A stretch of DNA of 64,000 nucleotides from NCBI RefSeq assembly GCF_019061125.1, contig NZ_JAHQYI010000001.1:744001-808000 (forward strand). The letters run 5' to 3'. Source of the DNA: Microbacterium sp. NC79 (GTDB lineage Bacteria > Actinomycetota > Actinomycetes > Actinomycetales > Microbacteriaceae). This document shows positions 37,167 to 46,578 of the stretch, piece by piece. The notes below the pieces were generated by a model. It did not search any database. It was given only the letters and a program-made list of their open reading frames with translations, and was not told the DNA's origin. A program made the position numbers and the translations under genes. Each line of letters opens with the position of its first letter. Within the stretch, counting starts at the first letter, position 1.

Positions 37167-38468
37167 CTACCCTGGCTGGATGGACGGACTCTGAGGGCGC
37201 GGCGCATCAAGCAGTTCTCGCCACGACTTCACTTGCCCGGCCCGCGTCGCACACAGCACGAACAGCATGAAACCGACGCTGGTGAGAACCGTGCTCTCTA
37301 ACATCGAGTTTGCGAGCAGCGTGATCAGCACCAAAGGAGTCCACGCGTACAGGATCGACTTGCGCTGCGTCGCAATGAGCCAGGCGCGCGTGAGTGCGAG
37401 ACCGGCGGCGAAGAGGAACAGCACGAGACCGACGATGCCGAGCTGAATCAACACATCGAAGAAGGCATTCAGCGCGCTGAGATGAATATCCTCGCCGGCA
37501 CGGTCATTGATCGACCAGAACGGAAACTCGTTCGGCGCCCACGCGCCGAAGTAGCCCCATCCCTGCCAGGGCTGTAGCCGGCTGTAGTCGAGCAACGCGT
37601 TCCACAGGTCGGCACGCACGGCGATGTCGGTTCCTGCTCCCAGCCAGCGAATGATCTGGTGCCGGAAAACGAGACCGATGACGATCATGCCCACAACGAG
37701 GGCGGCCAAAGTGAGCTGCACGGCGTTACGTCGCTCGGGCTGCGTCGCGCGCACGATCGCCAGAGTTCCGGCACTGGCGGCAACGACACCGACCAAAACA
37801 ATGGCCGTCGGGGAGAGGGAAAGACCGATGAGGGCGAGTGCCATGGCGATGCTCACGACCGCACGCGGCTTCTCTATCGATTGGGTGCGGAACTCGACGA
37901 CGAACGTGACGAGGGCAATCACGCTGACCAGGCCCAACATGTTGCGGGTTTCAAAAATGCCCTGCACCGGCCCGCCCGCGGTGATGTTGCCCTGCACCCC
38001 GAGGAACTCGAAGGCAGAGTCGAAGAAGACGCCGCTGAGTAGCTCCACAACGATCGACAGTGCCAGCAAGACCCGCAACACGTCGCCGATCGCACGCACC
38101 GTTTGCAGCGAGTCGCGGATATGTGCGATCACGATGGCAAGAAAGGCGTAGCCGAGTGCGCCCCAGATGCCTATCCAAGTCAATCGTTGATCGGAAGACC
38201 AGGCGAACGACAAGCATGTCCACAGCAATATGAGCGCGATGCTCGATGGGATGAAGCGGATCCAGGCGAGTTCTGCGCGGCGAACGAACAGGACTGCCGC
38301 ACCGATCAGGACAAGCCCGACCATGATCGTTGTCAGCGTTGCCGAGCCCACCAGATTTTCGATGAGCGGGCCACCAAAAGCGGTTGCGAACGCGGTGACG
38401 GCGTAAGCACGGGCGAACGCCGCTGAGTCGAGGATCTCGGCGAGAGAAAGGCTACGAGCGGCACTCAT
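37167..38468 (-). CDS. O-antigen ligase/polymerase-like membrane protein (Wzy/WaaL type), copy 1
   Basis: A 433-residue protein with about ten hydrophobic segments. The periplasmic loop near residues 295-325 has WQGWGYFGAWAPNEFPFWSIN and then HLSALNAFFDVLIQLGIVG, resembling the WaaL/Wzy family pattern H...N.(5)L...G. Such enzymes join or polymerise lipid-linked glycans outside the membrane. It overlaps the next minus-strand gene by 4 nt, so the two are co-translated. The substrate is unknown. Confidence 0.85.
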   Translation of the reverse strand: MSAARSLSLAEILDSAAFARAYAVTAFATAFGGPLIENLVGSATLTTIMVGLVLIGAAVLFVRRAELAWIRFIPSSIALILLWTCLSFAWSSDQRLTWIGIWGALGYAFLAIVIAHIRDSLQTVRAIGDVLRVLLALSIVVELLSGVFFDSAFEFLGVQGNITAGGPVQGIFETRNMLGLVSVIALVTFVVEFRTQSIEKPRAVVSIAMALALIGLSLSPTAIVLVGVVAASAGTLAIVRATQPERRNAVQLTLAALVVGMIVIGLVFRHQIIRWLGAGTDIAVRADLWNALLDYSRLQPWQGWGYFGAWAPNEFPFWSINDRAGEDIHLSALNAFFDVLIQLGIVGLVLFLFAAGLALTRAWLIATQRKSILYAWTPLVLITLLANSMLESTVLTSVGFMLFVLCATRAGQVKSWRELLDAPRPQSPSIQPG

Positions 38469-39901
38469 CGGCGTGTCGAGTGTCGGCGGGTGGGCGGGGC
38501 ATCGCCCCGTTCGAGCGCGGCGGACTGCTCAGTCGTTCCGATGCCGACAACGGGAGCCGACTTAATTTTGAAGCTGAGCATGACGATAAACAGCCAGCCC
38601 CAGAGCATGAGCGGTGCGGACTCGGTAATGCCCTGCACGAGCAGGAGCGCCACCATGAGCACAGGGAAGATGCTGATCACAACGTAGGGGCGGTGTGAGT
38701 CCAAGTCCCAGCGGGGACGATCGACCGCGAAGAACCACGCGCGCCACGTCAACGCGAGCAACGTGGCAATGAAGATCGCACAGCCGATCCATCCCAGCTG
38801 ATAAATCACGTCAATCCACATGCTGTGTGCCTGCATGACGATTTGCCCATGATCAACGAGGCCCGCCGAAATTGCCGGATCAAACGGGGGCCAGGGGCTT
38901 GCGTGCCCCCATCCGATGACCGGTCGCTGCGCGATGCGGTCACCGATCGCGGCCCAGATGTCGGCGCGCCCCGTGAGGTTGTCACTACGACCCAAGAGCC
39001 CGAAGACGAAATCACGGTACACAAGAACCAGCAGGGCGATGGTGGAACCAACACCTGCGAACACAAAATAGGCGAGTGAGCGCTGAGACGGCTTGGTCGT
39101 ACGTCGCATCACGAGTACGCACGTGAGAACGGCGAGGACGCCGGCCGCACACATGAAGACGGTGGCGGAGCCTGCGCGGTACATCATGTACCCGGAGACG
39201 ATGATCCAGGCGATCTGCCAGCTACGCCGTGGCGCGTTCGACAACGCGCGAATCGTGAACACCATGATCGCGATGAGGCACAGGACGCCAAGCAGATTCG
39301 CATTGCCAAGGATGCCCTGAATGCGGCCGCCGTCGAACAGGTTGTTACGTGACCAGTACCACTGTGGATCGACTTTGCCTTCTGGAGCCTCGACAAAGAA
39401 GGGGAAGATCGGGTGCTGAATGATCAGCGACACGAACAGCTCGAACACCAGCGACAGGCCAACGACCCACTTCAGTGCTGACGCGATCACGCGCATGAGT
39501 TCGCGCCAGCTCAACACGTGGACAAGGAACAGTGCATGCAGCGTGACCAGCAAGAGGCCGGTCACCGTGAGAGCGCTGGATGCTGGCCACGCTGACCACG
39601 TGATCGAAACCGTTGCCCACAACACAAACAGCAGGGCGGTCCAGGGCAGTCTGCGCCACGGGAACGGGTTTGTTTTGTGTTGCGCAACGAGGAGCGGAAT
39701 CCACCATCCCAGTGTTCCCAGCGACATCAGGACGACGACGCCACCTGCACCCATGGTTCCGAGAAGGTGATTCCAAAATGGCAGCGCAAAAAACGTGAAG
39801 AGCACGAAGATCGCGTGAGCGCGAAGCATCAACCGGCGCGTCGATTCACGTGGGGGAGCCTGCGGTGGAGCGCCGACGGGGTGAAGCGAGGTGGTGGCCA
39901 T
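38465..39901 (-). CDS. O-antigen ligase/polymerase-like membrane protein (Wzy/WaaL type), copy 2
   Basis: About 478 residues with ten or more hydrophobic segments. The loop has GWGHASPWPPFDP and QAHSMWIDVIYQLGWIG, which parallels the loop of copy 1 and the WaaL/Wzy family. It is first in the minus-strand operon that continues through copy 1 and GlfT1. ATG 39901 is preferred, since TAGATT ends 8 nt upstream; GTG 39907 would add two residues. Confidence 0.85.
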   Translation of the reverse strand: MATTSLHPVGAPPQAPPRESTRRLMLRAHAIFVLFTFFALPFWNHLLGTMGAGGVVVLMSLGTLGWWIPLLVAQHKTNPFPWRRLPWTALLFVLWATVSITWSAWPASSALTVTGLLLVTLHALFLVHVLSWRELMRVIASALKWVVGLSLVFELFVSLIIQHPIFPFFVEAPEGKVDPQWYWSRNNLFDGGRIQGILGNANLLGVLCLIAIMVFTIRALSNAPRRSWQIAWIIVSGYMMYRAGSATVFMCAAGVLAVLTCVLVMRRTTKPSQRSLAYFVFAGVGSTIALLVLVYRDFVFGLLGRSDNLTGRADIWAAIGDRIAQRPVIGWGHASPWPPFDPAISAGLVDHGQIVMQAHSMWIDVIYQLGWIGCAIFIATLLALTWRAWFFAVDRPRWDLDSHRPYVVISIFPVLMVALLLVQGITESAPLMLWGWLFIVMLSFKIKSAPVVGIGTTEQSAALERGDAPPTRRHSTRR

Positions 39902-39909
39902 GATCACTA

Positions 39910-39915
39910 AATCTA
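39910..39915 (-). promoter_or_regulatory. Candidate -10 element of a leaderless ligase operon transcript
   Basis: TAGATT on the minus strand ends 8 nt before ATG 39901. It would drive the ligase-GlfT1-anchored protein operon. Confidence 0.4.
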
Positions 39916-40132
39916 TCGTTCAGGCATCAAAGTTCGGTGAGGTTGCCGCCGCGCCTCGCCCCAGTTCTGCGCAAGATGAGGTCGGTTTGAGCGCGACACG
40001 CCGTGTTTTCCGCATGAAGGTTAAAGAATTGGTTGAGGGTTTACTATCCGCGACTTGACCCACACGAATGACACGGGTGTAATTAGGTAGGGCACGGCAT
40101 CCTGTGTCCGGGGGAAAAGAAAGGGAGAGCAC

Positions 40133-40450
40133 ATGACGGCCTACCGTTCAGGCGTTCCCGACAACTGGTTCGTTGACCCGGTCCACCTTGGTGTGCCGGG
40201 CGTCCGCAAACCATCCGATGATGACGATAACGCTCTTGCTTGGCAAACGGATGCGCTGTGTGCGCAGACCGACCCTGAGGCATTCTTCCCGGAGAAGGGC
40301 GGATCCACGCGTGACGCGAAGCGAATCTGCTCGACGTGCGATGTGCGCTCCGAATGCCTAGAGTACGCCCTTCAGAACGATGAGCGATTCGGCATCTGGG
40401 GCGGATTGAGCGAACGCGAACGTCGAAAGCTCAAACGCCGAGCAGTCTGA
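40133..40450 (+). CDS. whiB2: WhiB-family iron-sulfur transcription factor, WhiB2/WhmD type
   Basis: A 105-residue Fe-S regulator. The four cluster cysteines are Cys43, Cys66, Cys69 and Cys75 (the CxxC is CSTC). The GIWGG turn is at 87-91 and the basic tail ERERRKLKRRA follows. CAQTDPEAFFPEKGGSTRDA and the tail match WhiB2/WhmD of mycobacteria, which is linked to septation and cell division. GAAAGGGAG is the ribosome binding site. It is divergent from the ligase operon and leads a region of envelope genes. Confidence 0.93.
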   Translation: MTAYRSGVPDNWFVDPVHLGVPGVRKPSDDDDNALAWQTDALCAQTDPEAFFPEKGGSTRDAKRICSTCDVRSECLEYALQNDERFGIWGGLSERERRKLKRRAV

Positions 40451-40511
40451 GTTTGCGGCGCTCGCTCCGGCGTGTCCGGCGCGTGCGCCGCTCTCATTCC
40501 CGATTCCTGCT

Positions 40512-40517
40512 TAGGCT
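40512..40517 (+). promoter_or_regulatory. Candidate -10 element of the large glycosyltransferase gene
   Basis: TAGGCT ends 9 nt before ATG 40527, in the 76-nt gap after whiB. No ribosome binding site is seen. Confidence 0.35.
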
Positions 40518-40526
40518 GGCACTGTT

Positions 40527-43370
40527 ATGCCCGCCCCCATTCACGCCGTTCTCGTTGTTCGCGCCGATGCGCGCGTCGAGACTCTCGCGCACCTCAAAGA
40601 AACCCTTGCGGCGATCGCCGCGCAGACTCACCCGGTTGATGCGCTGACGGTTGTGCTGTGTGGCACGCGTAAAGACATCACCGACGTTCTTAACGAATCG
40701 GGGGCGGAAAGCATCATTGCTGCGCCTGCCACGACAGGCTTTGCGGCTGCGATTGATCTTGCTTCCCGGCGCATTGCCGACGGGCGCGCGCTGTGGTTGC
40801 TCGCACAAGACACGGCTCCAGCACCTGACGCGCTGCAACACCTCGCCGCGCGTCTGGAGACGTCGCTGTCGGTTGCGGTGGTGGCGCCGAAGCTGGTGCG
40901 CGCTAACGAACCGACGGTTCTCCAATCGGTCGGTGTATCGATGACCGAGTACGGACGCGCCGTCGTCATTGGCATCGGTCAGATCGACCAGGGCCAGCAC
41001 GATGGCACTGAAGACCTCCTCGGTGCTGATATTCGCGGCATGCTCATTCGAGCTGACGAGGTAAAAGTCCTGCTGCCGGATCCGGCCCTCGCCGGCGGTG
41101 ACGAAGGCCTCGACATCGGCGTTCGAGCCCGCCTGCGCGAGCACCGCGTCGATCTCGCCCCGAACGCCGTCGTTGCTGTGCATGGTGACGGCGTCGCCGG
41201 CCTGCCCGCGCCGCGTAAAGCTCGAGACCGCCGCCGCATCCACTACGTCACTCGCGTGGCTCAGCTACACCGCAGGCTCACGTATGCGCCTGCGTGGGCG
41301 GTCGTCCTGCACATCCTGAGCTTCCCGTTCCTGGCGCTTGGTCGCACGGTCCAGCACCTCATCAACAAGCAGCCCGAGCGAGTGATCCCTGAGTGGGGCG
41401 GAACCATGGCTGCCGGGTTGCGATGGGGTGCGATTGCGCGTTCACGTCGCGCGCTTGCCGGATCCCGCGCTGGCTTCAAGCGCGTCGCCCCTCTGCGACT
41501 GACTCCGCGTCAGGTGAAGGCAGCTGAGCGGCAAGAAGCCAATGAAGATAACACCACCATCAAGAGTGATCTGCGGTTCTTCTCCGGCGGTGGCGCCTGG
41601 GTCGCATTGGGTGCGCTCGTTGTGTCCATCGTGCTGTTTCCTGCGCTTTTGGCATGGCCGACGATTGCGGGCGGAGCGCTACTACCGCTGCGCGATACCG
41701 TCGCCCGGCTGTGGGCTGACACGCAGTTTGGTTATGCGGGCGTGGGCATCGATGGCCCGGGGCCCGCGGATCCGTTCGCCGTTGTGGTTGCCGTCATCGG
41801 AAGCCTGTCACCGACCGCGCCTGGCGTGGCTTTCGTCGTGCTGTGGATTCTCGCCCTGCCGCTTGCGGTGATCGGTGGGTGGTTTGCCTCCACCCGCGTG
41901 ACGGAACGCTCGGGTCTGGGTATCGTCGGCGCCCTTGCCTGGGCGCTGTCGCCTGTCTTCCTTTCCGCATTGATGACTCCTCGCCCGACGGCCGTGCTCG
42001 CTCACCTGCTTCTGCCGTGGCTGGCTTACGCACTGATGGCCGTGCACCGTTCCTGGGGAGCGGCGGGAGCCGCCTCGTTGCTGATGGCAGCGATCGCTGC
42101 ATGCGCGCCGTCGCTTGGCCTCTTTCTCGCCGTTGCCAGCGTGATCGTCGCCGTGGTTTTCCTCGGTTTCGGTCGTGTGCGCGGTGCCGTGCGCCATCTA
42201 TGGGTCATCGTCCCTACCCTGGTGTGGTTCGTGCCGTTGGCATGGCGCAACTGGACGAACGGTAATCCGCTTGCCACCATTGTTGATCCTGGCCCGGTAT
42301 TCGGTGGGGCTCGTGCCGACAGCTCCTGGCTTGGCGCCCTGCTGACTGCGGCAGGATTCCCCGACGCCGATCCGGCCGGCTGGTCAAGCTTCCTCGAGAC
42401 CTGGCATCTGTCCGCACTCGCACCCTTCGCGGCACTCCTCGTGGCACCGGTGCTCGTGCTCGCCCTCATCGCGCCTTTCCTCACGCGCTGGCGCGTCGGC
42501 TCGGCCCTCGTGCTGGTGGCTGCGGCGGCCACGGTCTCGGCGCTGATGGCGGCGCGCATCGCACTGTCGTTTGCGGACGCACAGGCAGCGGCCATCTGGC
42601 CAGGTGCGCTGCTCTCCGCAGCGTGGCTCAGCCTGATACTCGCTGCCCTCATCACACTGGACGCAGCACGCATCAAGTCGGCGGTGAGGTCGGTGATCGC
42701 GGTCGTTGCGACCCTGCTCATCGCGGTTGCTTCTGTTCCGCTCTTGACGGCTCCCGCACGTGGCGAAGCCGCACTGGAGCAGGGCCGCGACACCACACTG
42801 CCAGCATTTGTTGCCGCTGAGGCGCGGGAGAACCCCGATGTCGGAACCCTCATCCTGGTTCCGCAATCTGACGGCTCGTTCCTCACCCGTGTGGTGTGGG
42901 GCGGCACGAATGCGCTCGGCGCGCAGTCGACGCTTGTCAACACCCGCACGAGCGTGACGGCAGCCGATGAGAAGCTTGCCACGGAGGTCGCGGCGCTTGT
43001 GACCCCGGGGGCCGGAACCTCGGCAGAAGCGATTGGCGAGCTGGGTGTGCAGTACATCCTGGTTGCGCTGACGGTTGACGAGCCGACCGCCCAGGCAGCC
43101 CGTGAATCCGCGATTGCGTCGCTGAACGTGATGTCGGGGATGACGCGAGTCGGTGAGACTGGCAAGGGTGCGCTGTGGCGCTTTAACGGTGAACCCGCGC
43201 CTCGCACCGAGCTCACCGCGCACGACACCCAATATGTCAGGACCATGGCAGTTGCGAGTGGAATCGTAACGCTCATTGCCGTGCTGCTGGCGATTCCGAC
43301 GCCCACATCGGTGCGCGCTTCCAGGCGTAAACCCCGCATCGTCGATGCACACGAAGCGGAGGACCTATGA
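40527..43370 (+). CDS. Large GT2 glycosyltransferase with C-terminal multi-spanning membrane domain
   Basis: A 947-residue protein. Residues about 1-250 form a GT2-like GT-A domain: PIHAVLVVRADARVETLAHLKE, then ALWLLAQDTAPAPDALQHLA at the metal-site position (the usual DxD is reduced to a QDTAP-like form). The rest contains about 12-14 hydrophobic segments and a late extracytoplasmic domain ending with two charged residues after a final helix. It overlaps the DUF5719 gene by 4 nt. A cell-envelope role is inferred from the architecture; the reaction is not known. Confidence 0.85.
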   Translation: MPAPIHAVLVVRADARVETLAHLKETLAAIAAQTHPVDALTVVLCGTRKDITDVLNESGAESIIAAPATTGFAAAIDLASRRIADGRALWLLAQDTAPAPDALQHLAARLETSLSVAVVAPKLVRANEPTVLQSVGVSMTEYGRAVVIGIGQIDQGQHDGTEDLLGADIRGMLIRADEVKVLLPDPALAGGDEGLDIGVRARLREHRVDLAPNAVVAVHGDGVAGLPAPRKARDRRRIHYVTRVAQLHRRLTYAPAWAVVLHILSFPFLALGRTVQHLINKQPERVIPEWGGTMAAGLRWGAIARSRRALAGSRAGFKRVAPLRLTPRQVKAAERQEANEDNTTIKSDLRFFSGGGAWVALGALVVSIVLFPALLAWPTIAGGALLPLRDTVARLWADTQFGYAGVGIDGPGPADPFAVVVAVIGSLSPTAPGVAFVVLWILALPLAVIGGWFASTRVTERSGLGIVGALAWALSPVFLSALMTPRPTAVLAHLLLPWLAYALMAVHRSWGAAGAASLLMAAIAACAPSLGLFLAVASVIVAVVFLGFGRVRGAVRHLWVIVPTLVWFVPLAWRNWTNGNPLATIVDPGPVFGGARADSSWLGALLTAAGFPDADPAGWSSFLETWHLSALAPFAALLVAPVLVLALIAPFLTRWRVGSALVLVAAAATVSALMAARIALSFADAQAAAIWPGALLSAAWLSLILAALITLDAARIKSAVRSVIAVVATLLIAVASVPLLTAPARGEAALEQGRDTTLPAFVAAEARENPDVGTLILVPQSDGSFLTRVVWGGTNALGAQSTLVNTRTSVTAADEKLATEVAALVTPGAGTSAEAIGELGVQYILVALTVDEPTAQAARESAIASLNVMSGMTRVGETGKGALWRFNGEPAPRTELTAHDTQYVRTMAVASGIVTLIAVLLAIPTPTSVRASRRKPRIVDAHEAEDL

Positions 43371-44755
43371 GCACTCAACGACTGAGCCTTGCGCATCTCA
43401 GCGCGCGCCTGGTTGGCGGCCTCGTCATTGTGGCGGGCGCAACGTTCGGTGTTGCCGCCGCCGTGATGGTTCCGTTCGACGGCGTCGAAGCGAGCCGACC
43501 GGCGATTACCGCTCAGCCCGCAGCCGGAACAACCCTGCTCGGATGCTCTGGACCGCTGCTCGCGGTTGGCCGCGACGCTTCGAATGCGCAAGCCCTGTCC
43601 ATTGCTGAGTCCTTCAGCTATGTGTCGTCGGCACCTGTCGGCATCCGTGAAGAGCTCGTGGCGGTCAGCAACGTCGAAAACGTCACGTCGACGATGTTTG
43701 TGGTCGACCCGGTTGATGGTGAAAGAGTCGCGGCTGCCGCGGCAGGCTCGACTCAGATTGCCACAGCTGACCTCACGGGCTTCGCCGCATACGCGTGCCA
43801 ACCCGCCGCCATGCAATCGTGGATCGTCGGCGCCGACACCACAACCGGAACAACAGGGGTCGTCACGTTGACGAACCCCGGTGAAGTAACGGCAACCGTT
43901 GACCTCACCGTTTACGGCGTTGCTGGTCCGCAGAAGGTGCCCGGATCAACGGGTATTGTCGTCGCCGCCCAATCGACTGTTGCCGTGGACCTTGCGTCGC
44001 TTGCCGGTGACGAAATGGGGCCGGTATTGCGCGTTGACGCACATGACACCCCCATCGTCGCCAATCTGCAATCGGGCATCGTGCGCACCCTCGTGACCGG
44101 TGGCGTTGACGTGCAAAGTGCCGTTGCCTCGGCACAAATGCTGCAGGTGGTTCCCGGCATCGTCGTCGCAGACGCGGGGGACGGGGCTATGGAGTTCCAA
44201 CGTGCTCGTTTGCTTTCACCGGAGACCACGACGACCGCAACAGTAACGTTCCGCGAGGTTGGCACGAGCGTCGAGGCCTACCGCACCACCATGGCGCTGG
44301 AAGGCGGTATTCCTGCGGATGTGGAGCTGCCACCGCTGCCTGCAGGCACATACGTGATGACTGTTACAGCGTTGCACCCCGTGGTTGCGGCCGCATGGTC
44401 AACCACCGGGTACGAAGGCGGCTCTGATTTTGCGTGGGCTACGGCTGCTCCGCAGCTCAGCGGCGGGGACACTCCGTTTGCCGTGGCGGACGGGGGCTCG
44501 CCCTCCTTGACGCTCGTAAACGCCGGTGAGACGACGGCTAGCGTCACTGTGGAGTCGCCCGCGGGTAATCGGGATTACGTCATGGAACCGGGAGAAACGA
44601 TCGCGGTTGCCGTCCTCCCCGCAACGCATGGCACCATTACCGTTCACGACGGCCAGGTGCATGCCGCCATCAGCTACGCAGAGGACAACGCGACGGCAAT
44701 GTACCCGGTGTGGCCGGCAGATGCTGCCGCAATGCCCGTCGTCGTGCGCCACTAA
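43367..44755 (+). CDS. DUF5719-family secreted/anchored protein
   Basis: A 462-residue protein with one N-terminal hydrophobic anchor (about 14-38, LVGGLVIVAGATFGVAAAV). The extracytoplasmic part has repeated beta-rich units with the phrase VTLTNPGEVTATVDLTVYG, a lone pair of cysteines (Cys near residue 51 and near 146), and LVNAGETTASVTVESPAG. DUF5719 is an actinobacterial family usually found next to this glycosyltransferase; its function is unknown. Translational coupling suggests the two proteins act together. Confidence 0.85.
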   Translation: MSTQRLSLAHLSARLVGGLVIVAGATFGVAAAVMVPFDGVEASRPAITAQPAAGTTLLGCSGPLLAVGRDASNAQALSIAESFSYVSSAPVGIREELVAVSNVENVTSTMFVVDPVDGERVAAAAAGSTQIATADLTGFAAYACQPAAMQSWIVGADTTTGTTGVVTLTNPGEVTATVDLTVYGVAGPQKVPGSTGIVVAAQSTVAVDLASLAGDEMGPVLRVDAHDTPIVANLQSGIVRTLVTGGVDVQSAVASAQMLQVVPGIVVADAGDGAMEFQRARLLSPETTTTATVTFREVGTSVEAYRTTMALEGGIPADVELPPLPAGTYVMTVTALHPVVAAAWSTTGYEGGSDFAWATAAPQLSGGDTPFAVADGGSPSLTLVNAGETTASVTVESPAGNRDYVMEPGETIAVAVLPATHGTITVHDGQVHAAISYAEDNATAMYPVWPADAAAMPVVVRH

Positions 44756-44779
44756 ACGTCAGGTGCGCCCAGCGCGGGC

Positions 44780-45202
44780 CTAGTGGCGACGTTCAGGGGC
44801 GAGCTCCCACGGTTCCTTGCCAAGGTACTCTGCGGCGGCATAGATAACGGCGGATTCCACGATCATCCGACCGTGCCACTCATCGTCACGGTGCCAACGG
44901 TCGAGCCGCTCGAGCGGAACGCGGAACAGAACGATGCGCTTTTCATCTGCCAGCACTGACCAACGCGGCATTTCGCGCTTCGCGTCGAACGGGATGGTTC
45001 CGACTTCAAAGCGTACGTCTCGGAGCGCCTCGTGCGCTGAGCGCAGGTATTCACTCGTGGTAGCCACGATCACGTCGAAACGGTCGATGCGGCTTTCCAG
45101 TTGGGGCAGTGGCGGGCGCGTGAGCTGCGAGCGGCCAGCGCGACCATGGCGACCGTGACGTGACCGCGTGGGCGCGGGCGTTGAGTCGGCATCACCTGTC
45201 AT
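44780..45202 (-). CDS. Metallopeptidase-family (Rv3259-like) protein without a HExxH motif
   Basis: A 140-residue protein whose family is named metallopeptidase (zincin-like). I see no HExxH: at the expected place it reads EWHGRMIVESAVIYAAAEYL, so catalysis is doubtful. The N-terminal 30 residues are basic and disordered (RSRHGRHGRAGRS). It is convergent with DUF5719 and divergent from DUF3499. In mycobacteria the same trio (whiB2, this family, DUF3499) sits together. Its function is unknown. Confidence 0.8.
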   Translation of the reverse strand: MTGDADSTPAPTRSRHGRHGRAGRSQLTRPPLPQLESRIDRFDVIVATTSEYLRSAHEALRDVRFEVGTIPFDAKREMPRWSVLADEKRIVLFRVPLERLDRWHRDDEWHGRMIVESAVIYAAAEYLGKEPWELAPERRH

Positions 45203-45287
45203 GGCACCATCTTACGCGTCACGTTTTGCGGAACGCCGCAGCACTGGCCTCGGACGCGGATGAGCCTTCGCTAATGTGGGACTAATC

Positions 45288-45494
45288 ATGCAGACCAGGT
45301 TGTGTTCCAAGGTGGGGTGTTCCCGCGAGGCAATCGCCACGCTGACGTACGACTATGCCGATCAAATGGCGGCAGTCGGTCCACTCGGACCCGCCGGAAA
45401 CCCACACGCACATGACCTTTGCCTGCAACACTACGAGCGTCTGTCGGTTCCGCGCGGCTGGATGATCGTGCGCCACGAGACACTGCAGTCATAG
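45288..45494 (+). CDS. DUF3499 small cysteine-containing protein
   Basis: A 68-residue protein with CSKVGCSREA at the N-terminus and LCLQHYERL later, suggesting a small metal-binding fold. DUF3499 is an actinobacterial family of unknown function found near whiB2. ATG 45288 is favoured over GTG 45276 because the family begins at MQTRLCSK; TAATGT lies 10 nt upstream. Confidence 0.85.
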   Translation: MQTRLCSKVGCSREAIATLTYDYADQMAAVGPLGPAGNPHAHDLCLQHYERLSVPRGWMIVRHETLQS

Positions 45495-45615
45495 CGAGCG
45501 CGGGGTCAGGGGGTTTCCCCCACACGTCCCTGAATCTGCGCGTCAACGCTACGCCCGGTGGCCCCGAGCCCTAGCGTCGAGACAGGTATCACGGTGGTAC
45601 CGGAGGAGGCGCGAC

Positions 45616-46140
45616 ATGGTGGTCTGGCGACGCGTCATTTTTCCCACGTTGATGTTGTTGATTGGCGTCATCGCTGTCGCACTCACCAAATTTGCGTTCT
45701 TTCTGATCGCGAGCAACCCGTCAGCGTGGCACAGTCGGCGATTGTAGAACCGGTCGTGACCGTGGAAACAGGCGAAATCATCAACACGATGGCGTTGGCA
45801 GCGACGGTTATGCAAGACGCACCCGTCTCGATCCTGTCTTCAGACAACGTTGAGATTCGCGCGGTGCATGCGAGCACCGGGGCATGGGTCGAAGCAGGTC
45901 AGGTACTTCTGACCGTGCGCACTGCCGATCCGGTCCGCACTTTCGACATCACGGCGCCGGAACGAGGAACGCTGGGGGAGTTCGTCTACTTCACGGGAAT
46001 GAGCCTTACCGCGGGTGCCAAGGTCGCTGACCTCACACCGCATCGCTTCCACGTCTCGGCACCGATCGCCGCGACCTCCCTCTACCGTCTCGTAAACGCT
46101 CCAGCCGACGGCAGCCTCGCTATCCCCGATGGTCCTGCTC
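45616..46140 (+). pseudogene. HlyD/MacA-type membrane fusion protein, frameshifted and 3'-truncated
   Basis: ATG 45616 starts a membrane anchor, VVWRRVIFPTLMLLIGVIAVALTKFAFF. The frame then breaks near 45703 and runs into a stop. The homologous sequence resumes in another frame as DREQPVSVAQSAIVEP and continues through a biotinyl-lipoyl-like part with ASTGAWVEAGQVLLTVRT. One missing C in the TTTCTGAT run would explain the break (expected FFPDREQP). The gene then stops near IPDGPAPF at about 46140, where sequence of the ABC ATPase begins, so its 3' end has been deleted too. Confidence 0.75.
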
Positions 46141-46578
46141 CATTTGCCTGGCCGCACAGCGCGGGAGAATGTCTGTGTTCCGCTGTCGTATGCAACGGGA
46201 AAACCGTTCTGGAACCGCCGCGCGATTGCGGCAGACATGCTGGAGCGTGTGGGGCTCGGACACCGTATTGATCAGAGTGTTGATCGGCTCTCAGGCGGCG
46301 AACAGCAACGCGTTGCCATTGCCCGCGCATTGGTGCGCAGACCCGCGTTGATCCTTGCCGACGAACCAACAGGCGCCCTTGATATTGACACCGGTGCTGA
46401 GGTGATGAGCCTCCTCGACGAGATCGCAACCGAAACGGAGGCAGCGCTCTTAACGATCACCCACGATCTCCATGTCGCCGCCCGTGCACGCACCCACTAC
46501 CGGCTCGATCATGGTGTGCTGTCGCCCGTTGACCTCACCGCCGCGTTCGCGGCCCCGACGCTGGGAGCACAAGCATGA
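46141..46578 (+). pseudogene. MacB/LolD-type ABC ATPase, 5'-truncated (Walker A lost)
   Basis: Only the C-terminal ~145 residues remain, beginning LPGRTARENVCVPLSYATG. The signature [16 protein letters not shown], Walker [13 protein letters not shown] and H-loop ITHD are intact, but the Walker A and Q-loop region is missing, so the protein cannot bind ATP normally. The deletion joins this remnant to the upstream fusion protein gene. ATG 46129 could still start a short product. It overlaps the permease gene by 4 nt. Confidence 0.8.

Noticed and set aside
40055..40086. TTGACC ... TAATTA as a sigma-70 promoter of whiB
   Set aside because: The spacer is about 19 bp or more and the -10 is poor. 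The true whiB promoter cannot be placed from this sequence alone.
42026..43816. Open minus-strand frame of about 600 codons opposite the large glycosyltransferase and DUF5719
   Set aside because: Composition is rich in Ala/Arg/Ser with no domain, and it crosses two well-supported genes.
45515..45527. GGGGG-TTT-CCCCC hairpin after DUF3499 as a terminator
   Set aside because: A 5-bp stem with a 3-nt loop and no U-tract is too weak to call.
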